Shown here piece after piece: positions 7,251 through 11,765 of a stretch of DNA of 11,765 bases. Made by a program: the position numbers and the translations under genes. The stretch is from Saccoglossus kowalevskii. Its lineage: Eukaryota > Hemichordata > Enteropneusta > Harrimaniidae. The stretch spans positions 241,517-253,281 of the forward strand of contig NW_003148270.1 of NCBI RefSeq assembly GCF_000003605.2, read 5' to 3'. How positions within the stretch are numbered: position 1 is the stretch's first letter; each line of letters starts with the position of its first letter. The notes under the pieces are model-generated. The model was not told where the DNA came from. It did no database searches and saw nothing but the letters and a program-made list of their open reading frames with translations.

Positions 7251-9301
7251 TATCGGCTGGTATCTAGTGTAAGAAATAGACAAGGGATGAAGGCTCCAGC
7301 CAGCTCACATTTTGTAAACTCGAAAAAACAGACGAAAAGAATGAAAAATAAAATATAAAAAAAATACCAGGTTGAAGAATATTAGTTGCTCCTTCGAATT
7401 TCGCCAAAGCCTTACCGATATCTGCAGAATAAATTAAGAAAACTACACAAATTGACTCCATTTAGGAATTCCTAACGGTTAATCCGAACGCACGACACCG
7501 TTGGAGGCATGGCCTGTTCAGCATTTGTCAACAACCAATCACAAGACTGGTTACGAACCAGTTGAGCAAGGCTAATCGAGTCGTGACCTCGATGTGTTGA
7601 GTTACAGAAATAAACACATTGCCACTACAAAGTGTTACATGACCAACAGTGATTTAATACTGACGCCCTCGGAATTATGTTTTATATCCAGGCACAGAGG
7701 GCGCTCATCCAACACAAACCAGTCTCGATTTAGTGTCACCCCTGATTCGCGGTGTTGTGCGCCCTCAAGCAACGTCTAATGCAAATCATTCACTTTATTC
7801 ACCCTCCAAAGTTGACTTTGTCTCACTGTTATAGTTTTGAGATGATACAGTTAGAATGATATCACCAATCCGCAAATGTTTTTCCAATGGGGACATTTGG
7901 TAGAATATTCTATCAAAATAATTCATGAGCCATACGTCAATCACTTACCTTTACCCCAATTACTCGCCAATGAACTTTCTCACACCTCATTAAGGTACTG
8001 TGATCAAAGATGGCCACCTCCGCCGAAAGTCGTATGACATAAATGTTTTATATAAAAACATCAAAGATCACATCAAATTCTTTTGCATTTTATTTTAAAA
8101 CATAGCAAATCAAACTATATTCAATACCGCAAAACAAAAGTTGATCAGATGTATTGTTTTATAAAAAAAATGTTTATACCTAGGTTACTGCAACAATATG
8201 CAAATTAAAATGTTATAGGTCACATAACTTTCTCTGACCACGAAATAGCTTGTCAGGAAAAATAAAAACGACTGAAGAAATGTACTGATGTTATAGAGAT
8301 ACATGTACTAAGTTCGAGTTTATTCTATAATTTGATCACAGCTCTTGCAAAGGCGATATGTTAATCGCGTATCTATGAATTGGGTCGAAGGTTTTGAGTG
8401 GCATTATATAAATTGAGAAGTGGTGATAGGAGTTAGTAATAATGCTTTAAAGTGACAAGTAGCAGTTCAAAATTTATTTTGTGGGATATAGGAAACTAAT
8501 GCTGGTTATGATGAATTTGAAATAATTGTTTGTAATTTGTTTACTGACAAACAGAAGCCTTATACAAAATATACAGTCATCTGTCTTGATCAAACATCAG
8601 AATCGTCAAAATAATTCCAAAACTGCTTCTGTCACGTGCACGTAATAACATTATCAACACATCAGACCAATCGTTTTAATTCATTATACCCATTTTTATT
8701 ATATGTATCAGGAAAGCAACTGTTTTGGAAGCTTGAATTGAAGTATACATTACATAGATAATTTACTTACATTCGACATGATAAGTTCACGAATAATCAA
8801 AATATCACGATAGTTGCTACTGTATGAAATTTACAATAATTCAATATTAGACAACATCTACAATCTGTGTTTTACTTAGGAACCATTTTGGTTTACCTAT
8901 ATTATATATTGGTTAAATTGCAGTAGGAAAATAATTTACACATCAGCCATATATCATATATGTGAATTACCCTATTATAAAACATACAATGATTTAAGAT
9001 GACATGTGTCAAAATTTAAAGACTAGATTTAATTGTTATCAAAAACAAGCAGGAAAAAATAAAATATAATATACAGATATGTAGATTTCTCTGCAATATA
9101 TTGAATACAACAACACATATATTCGGAAATATAAATGCAAATTTATATACATAAATATTAATTTACAACTATATACCAACTTCTAAATCAATTACATAAA
9201 TTGAAAGACACACAGTAATAACTAAAATACAAAAACTAACACGATTTTAAATAATAAAGCTTGTCAACAAAATACATTATTGAATAGATGTTAACATAAA
9301 T
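7251..9301. other. Intergenic AT-rich region without recognised genes
   Basis: No convincing coding region is seen. The sequence is less AT-rich around 7480-7780, where three GAGGGCG-type motifs cluster (7664-7670, 7696-7704, 7759-7766). There is a perfect hairpin ACTGGTT-ACG-AACCAGT at 7546-7562 and a 12-bp palindrome TAGAATATTCTA at 7901-7912. From about 8000 the sequence is strongly AT-rich with no open frame of note. Confidence 0.65.
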
Positions 9302-9326
9302 TTAAGGTAGCGGGACTATTATTTGC
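9302..9326 (+). repeat. Left terminal inverted repeat of the candidate element
   Basis: Begins TTAAGGTAGCGGGA and continues CTATTATTTG; pairs with the inverted copy at 10375-10400. Confidence 0.65.
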
Positions 9327-10323
9327 ATACTAGTTTTCATCTTCTAATTGTGACTAAATGACTACAAAAAGATCCAGGAAAATATGTATTTTTTGGAATC
9401 GCCAGACTTTAAACTTTTCAAAAGTGTGTTTTTCATGCCCATATCTGCATTGTACGACGCGTTAATCAATGAAAGGTAAAACATTATTGTTTCTGTAAAA
9501 AATAATAATTACGCATTTATGCTGGTGATAAGAAGTTTTTTTCACTTTTCCTAGTTGTTCAATAGTCTCGTAAATTGAATGTGTTTTGAATGAGTTTTAA
9601 AAAGTAGTGTGCTATATTTTAATTTCCGTTTTAGTCGCATTGCCCCCAACTCAAACCACAACACGTTGATAAATAATCCACGAAATAGTTTGTCTGGACA
9701 AATTCAAGTTTCTGTCATTGTCACCTTAAAGCTGTGAGAATTTGGTGTTAATCCGACGACAATAAGTATACGTTATTTTTTGTTAAAGACCTTGTATTTT
9801 GAAAAAAATACACTCCTAGAAAACGTCCATGAAGTCACAGCAAAGATTTTCAAGCTTGTTTTTCGGCACAATCGATTTGTTTTCTATTCAAGGTCTGTTT
9901 CAACATATATAGGGGCATCCACATGTGTAAGGCTATTGAAAACCATAAAATACAGGAATGGGATAGCTATAATTCGATAAAATCTGCAGATGAGAACACC
10001 AAAATCAATGATTTTTTTCAGTGCCTGTGTGACCTTGTGTCAGACACATTCATATGCAAATGACTAATCTGTGAAACAAACAGGGGCGGAGACAAACCAC
10101 TCAAGTGTTTGGAAACACTGATTGTGTGTCAGAAAGCTACTGATAGCACATCTTAAGATTGCTTTTTTTTTAGTTTATCTTTGGAACTCATAGGCACACA
10201 GATTAAACATGTGTTGTTGATTTTGGAAAACACTACTGTGGCTGCCTTGCTTCCCTTCAGAAAATCAACATTTTAACCAACTTACATGACATTCTACGTT
10301 ATGTTGACTTTATCATATGAAAG

Positions 10324-10352
10324 TTTATTTATTTCATCAATTAATAAATAAA
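10324..10352. repeat. AT-rich hairpin near the right end of the element
   Basis: Arms TTTATTTATT (10324-10333) and AATAAATAAA (10343-10352) are perfectly complementary around a 9-base loop. In such AT-rich sequence this may be chance. Confidence 0.6.
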
Positions 10353-10374
10353 TGTGAAAATCGTAATATTCAAC

Positions 10375-10400
10375 ACAAATAATAGATCTCGCTACCTTAA
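10375..10400 (-). repeat. Right terminal inverted repeat of the candidate element
   Basis: Read on the - strand it begins TTAAGGTAGCGAGAT and continues CTATTATTTG. It differs from the left copy by one substitution and one inserted base. Confidence 0.65.
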
Positions 10401-10443
10401 CACTATGTACAAAAAAATGTATTTCAGGTTTTACGATGACGCT

Positions 10444-10763
10444 GGGACATCTACCAATTTCTAAAATGCAACATATATTTTCGGAAAGTACAGATTTTAC
10501 TGATTTGAGTACGGATAATTTACAAAGTTTTGAATAATACAGAATTACACTCAGGTTTATTTATATTGTAAAAACTAATAATTAATGTATCAGGTCATTA
10601 AATGGGACATCTACCAATTTCTAAAATGCAACATATATTTTCGGAAAGTACAGATTTTACTGATTTGAGTACGGATAATTTACAAAGTTTTGAATAATAC
10701 AGAATTACACTCAGGTTTATTTATATTGTAAAAACTAATAATTAATGTATCAGGTCATTAAAT
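10444..10763. repeat. Perfect two-copy 160-bp tandem duplication
   Basis: Copies at 10444-10603 and 10604-10763 appear identical at every base. They begin GGGACATCTACCAATTTC and end ATCAGGTCATTAAAT. The copies lie between the candidate TTAA element and the mariner fragment. The identity implies a recent duplication, ongoing homogenisation or an assembly artefact. No coding potential is seen. Confidence 0.97.
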
Positions 10764-10800
10764 GGTAAATGATGATTATTATAACAATACAATACAAAAG

Positions 10801-11000
10801 GTAGATGACCTGGCACCGCCTGACTTCTACCTGTTTCCTAAACGGAATTCCCACTTGCGTGGTCACCCTTTTGAGACTGATGATGACGTCATCCAAGCTG
10901 TTGAGGTGAAGATGAAACCTTCTTTCACCAGGGAATAGGAACACTGGAACACCGATGGACACAGTGCATTGAACTTAGAGGGGACTATGTTGAAACATAG
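10801..11000 (+). pseudogene. Mariner-type transposase, C-terminal fragment with frameshift
   Basis: The + strand reads DLAPPDFYLFPK, the block holding the last catalytic Asp (PDF) of mariner DD34D transposases, followed by HLRGHPFETDDDV, which fits the family's HLRG.....E/D segment. This frame hits a stop at 10936-10938. The rest of the family C-terminus continues in another frame from about 10932, with RWTQCIELRGDYVET and a stop at 10998-11000, where mariner proteins normally end. The first roughly 270 residues, including the DNA-binding domain and the first two catalytic Asp residues, are missing: only AT-rich sequence and the 160-bp duplication lie upstream. It is a dead fragment and cannot encode an active enzyme. 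No clear terminal inverted repeats were identified. Confidence 0.87.
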
Positions 11001-11332
11001 TGTAAGTAAAATCTTCCTTTTGTGGTTTCATATATTAGTACGTTTTAAAAAGCGCCTTTTCTAAAACTGAAAGCATGTGAAACACAAAACCGCGGAACGC
11101 AACACATAACGTTTCCAAGTATTTTCTCCATTCTTGTCACGTCATAGCTTTATTAGCGACTTGGTATGAAGTGAAAAGTGGATCGTGCAATAGGTGTATG
11201 ATTGTGAGTCAATGCATTTTACCACTTGTTGTTACTGTAATGTTACTTATGTTACGACAATATACACGTTTATTTATTTTTCTCCAGGAGTAGTATTTTG
11301 GATTTTCCAAGCTAGGTGGTGGTACTACTTAC
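11001..11332. other. Spacer, probably partly an intron of the right-edge - strand gene
   Basis: On the - strand this begins with the GTAAGT donor at 11332-11327. I could not identify the matching next exon between here and the transposase fragment, so the intron may be longer than the interval. The + strand carries an open frame here with a non-ATG start; I consider it a shadow. Confidence 0.5.
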
Positions 11333-11765
11333 GAAGTTTACGTGCAAGGATTCGCACATGCAAACCCAATGCGCATATTTCAGGCAATACGACTTTTCGG
11401 AACATTTTGTGGGCAAGCTCAACACAGTCTATGGTACTCTTTGTAGAAGTATTGTTCTCGAAGTTAATTATGTCTCTGAACCACTTGTCAAAGATGTGGG
11501 TTAATGGGTAATCCCCGCGTCCACGCGTGTATGACTCATCAGAGTCAAAGCATTTAAACATGGATTCATCAAATTCTGGATTCATGTTCAACATGTCAGC
11601 GTTCTCATTATCGCTGATAATAGCGAGCATTTCAATATGACTGTTGTGCTTCAACATGTCATTTATGATGTCCATTTGATATTTCTGGCGTCTAATAACA
11701 AATATACGTACAGAGATGTTGTTTTTCAGGGAGCCCAGAATTGACGCCATACTGGTTTGGTTGTC
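11333..11765 (-). CDS. Probable exon of an unrecognised gene, continuing past the window
   Basis: A - strand frame is open from the window edge (11765), through an in-frame Met at 11750, down to 11333. It then meets CTTC|GTAAGTAG, a full-consensus 5' splice site, in phase 1; without splicing the frame would stop two codons later. About 144 codons are visible. The product looks like a soluble globular protein: no signal peptide or membrane segment, an acidic stretch in the middle (NMNPEFDESMFKCFDSDES), then a more basic helical part (CVELAHKMFRKVVLPEICAL) and RILARKL at the splice site. I do not recognise the family. If Met 11750 is the start, this is the first coding exon; the five codons before it are also open, so the exon could extend further. 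Open-frame length plus a perfect donor make a real exon likely but not certain. Confidence 0.6.

Larger units (their letters stand above)
9302..10400. mobile_element. Candidate non-autonomous TIR DNA element with TTAA ends
   Basis: The left end TTAAGGTAGCGGGACTATTA (from 9302) reappears inverted at the right end, where the reverse complement of about 10376-10400 reads TTAAGGTAGCGAGATCTATT. The arms match at 23 of about 25 positions with one gap, and the match extends through TATTTG. Outside the TTAA the flanks do not match, so TTAA could be a target-site duplication, as in piggyBac-type insertion, or part of the inverted repeat. The roughly 1.1-kb interior has only one short open frame (9780-9980, non-ATG start) and no transposase motifs, so it would depend on an enzyme supplied elsewhere. 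Small internal hairpins are present, such as AGTGTTT-GG-AAACACT at 10104-10119. I cannot name the superfamily. Confidence 0.6.

Noticed and set aside
7546-7562. Hairpin ACTGGTT-ACG-AACCAGT as an RNA element
   Set aside because: Only 7 bp of stem, no T run, no neighbouring gene; treated as incidental.
7998-8343. 11-bp inverted pair CTGTGATCAAA / TTTGATCACAG as element ends
   Set aside because: Matches of this length are expected by chance in about 12 kb, and the flanks show no extension.
11194-11511. + strand frame opposite the right-edge exon, with a plausible acceptor at TTTCTCCAG
   Set aside because: Non-ATG start and unlikely composition. The opposite strand gives a longer frame reaching the window edge with a perfect donor.

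Overview
The window looks like nuclear DNA of an invertebrate metazoan. It is AT-rich, its genes are split by GT-AG introns, and it carries a minisatellite, DNA-transposon remains and long non-coding stretches. No rRNA, tRNA or bacterial-type gene organisation was seen. The receptor gene resembles the alpha7-like nicotinic families that are expanded in many marine invertebrates, but the sequence alone does not fix the species.

Left half (1-5485): the main gene, on the + strand, is a nicotinic acetylcholine receptor alpha7-like subunit of the Cys-loop pentameric ligand-gated channel family. Five coding exons are visible: about 2286-2437, 2557-2601, 2830-2939, 3921-4453 and 4872-5485. The splice phases join into one frame of about 484 codons that ends at the native stop. 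The signal-peptide exon was not found and may lie in or before 1-2285. The loop-C vicinal cysteine pair is kept, but three of the five aromatic agonist-cage positions differ from the alpha7 pattern, and the M2 pore helix carries unusual residues.

Middle (5486-7260): a 3' flank without a canonical AATAAA is followed by a 33-bp minisatellite of about 37 units. Its unit is centred on a palindromic ATCGAT core and shows higher-order structure. A run of 12 G lies about 45 bp past its right edge.

Right half (7260-11765): non-coding, AT-rich DNA holds a candidate TTAA-bounded terminal-inverted-repeat element (9302-10400) that appears non-autonomous. Next come a perfect two-copy 160-bp tandem duplication (10444-10763) and the 3' end of a mariner-type transposase with a frameshift (about 10801-11000). 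At the right edge a - strand open frame (11765-11333) ends in a consensus GTAAGT donor and probably is an exon of a second, unrecognised gene.

I see no functional link between the receptor gene and the right-edge exon. The region between them reads as a repeat-rich spacer shaped by tandem duplication and DNA transposons.
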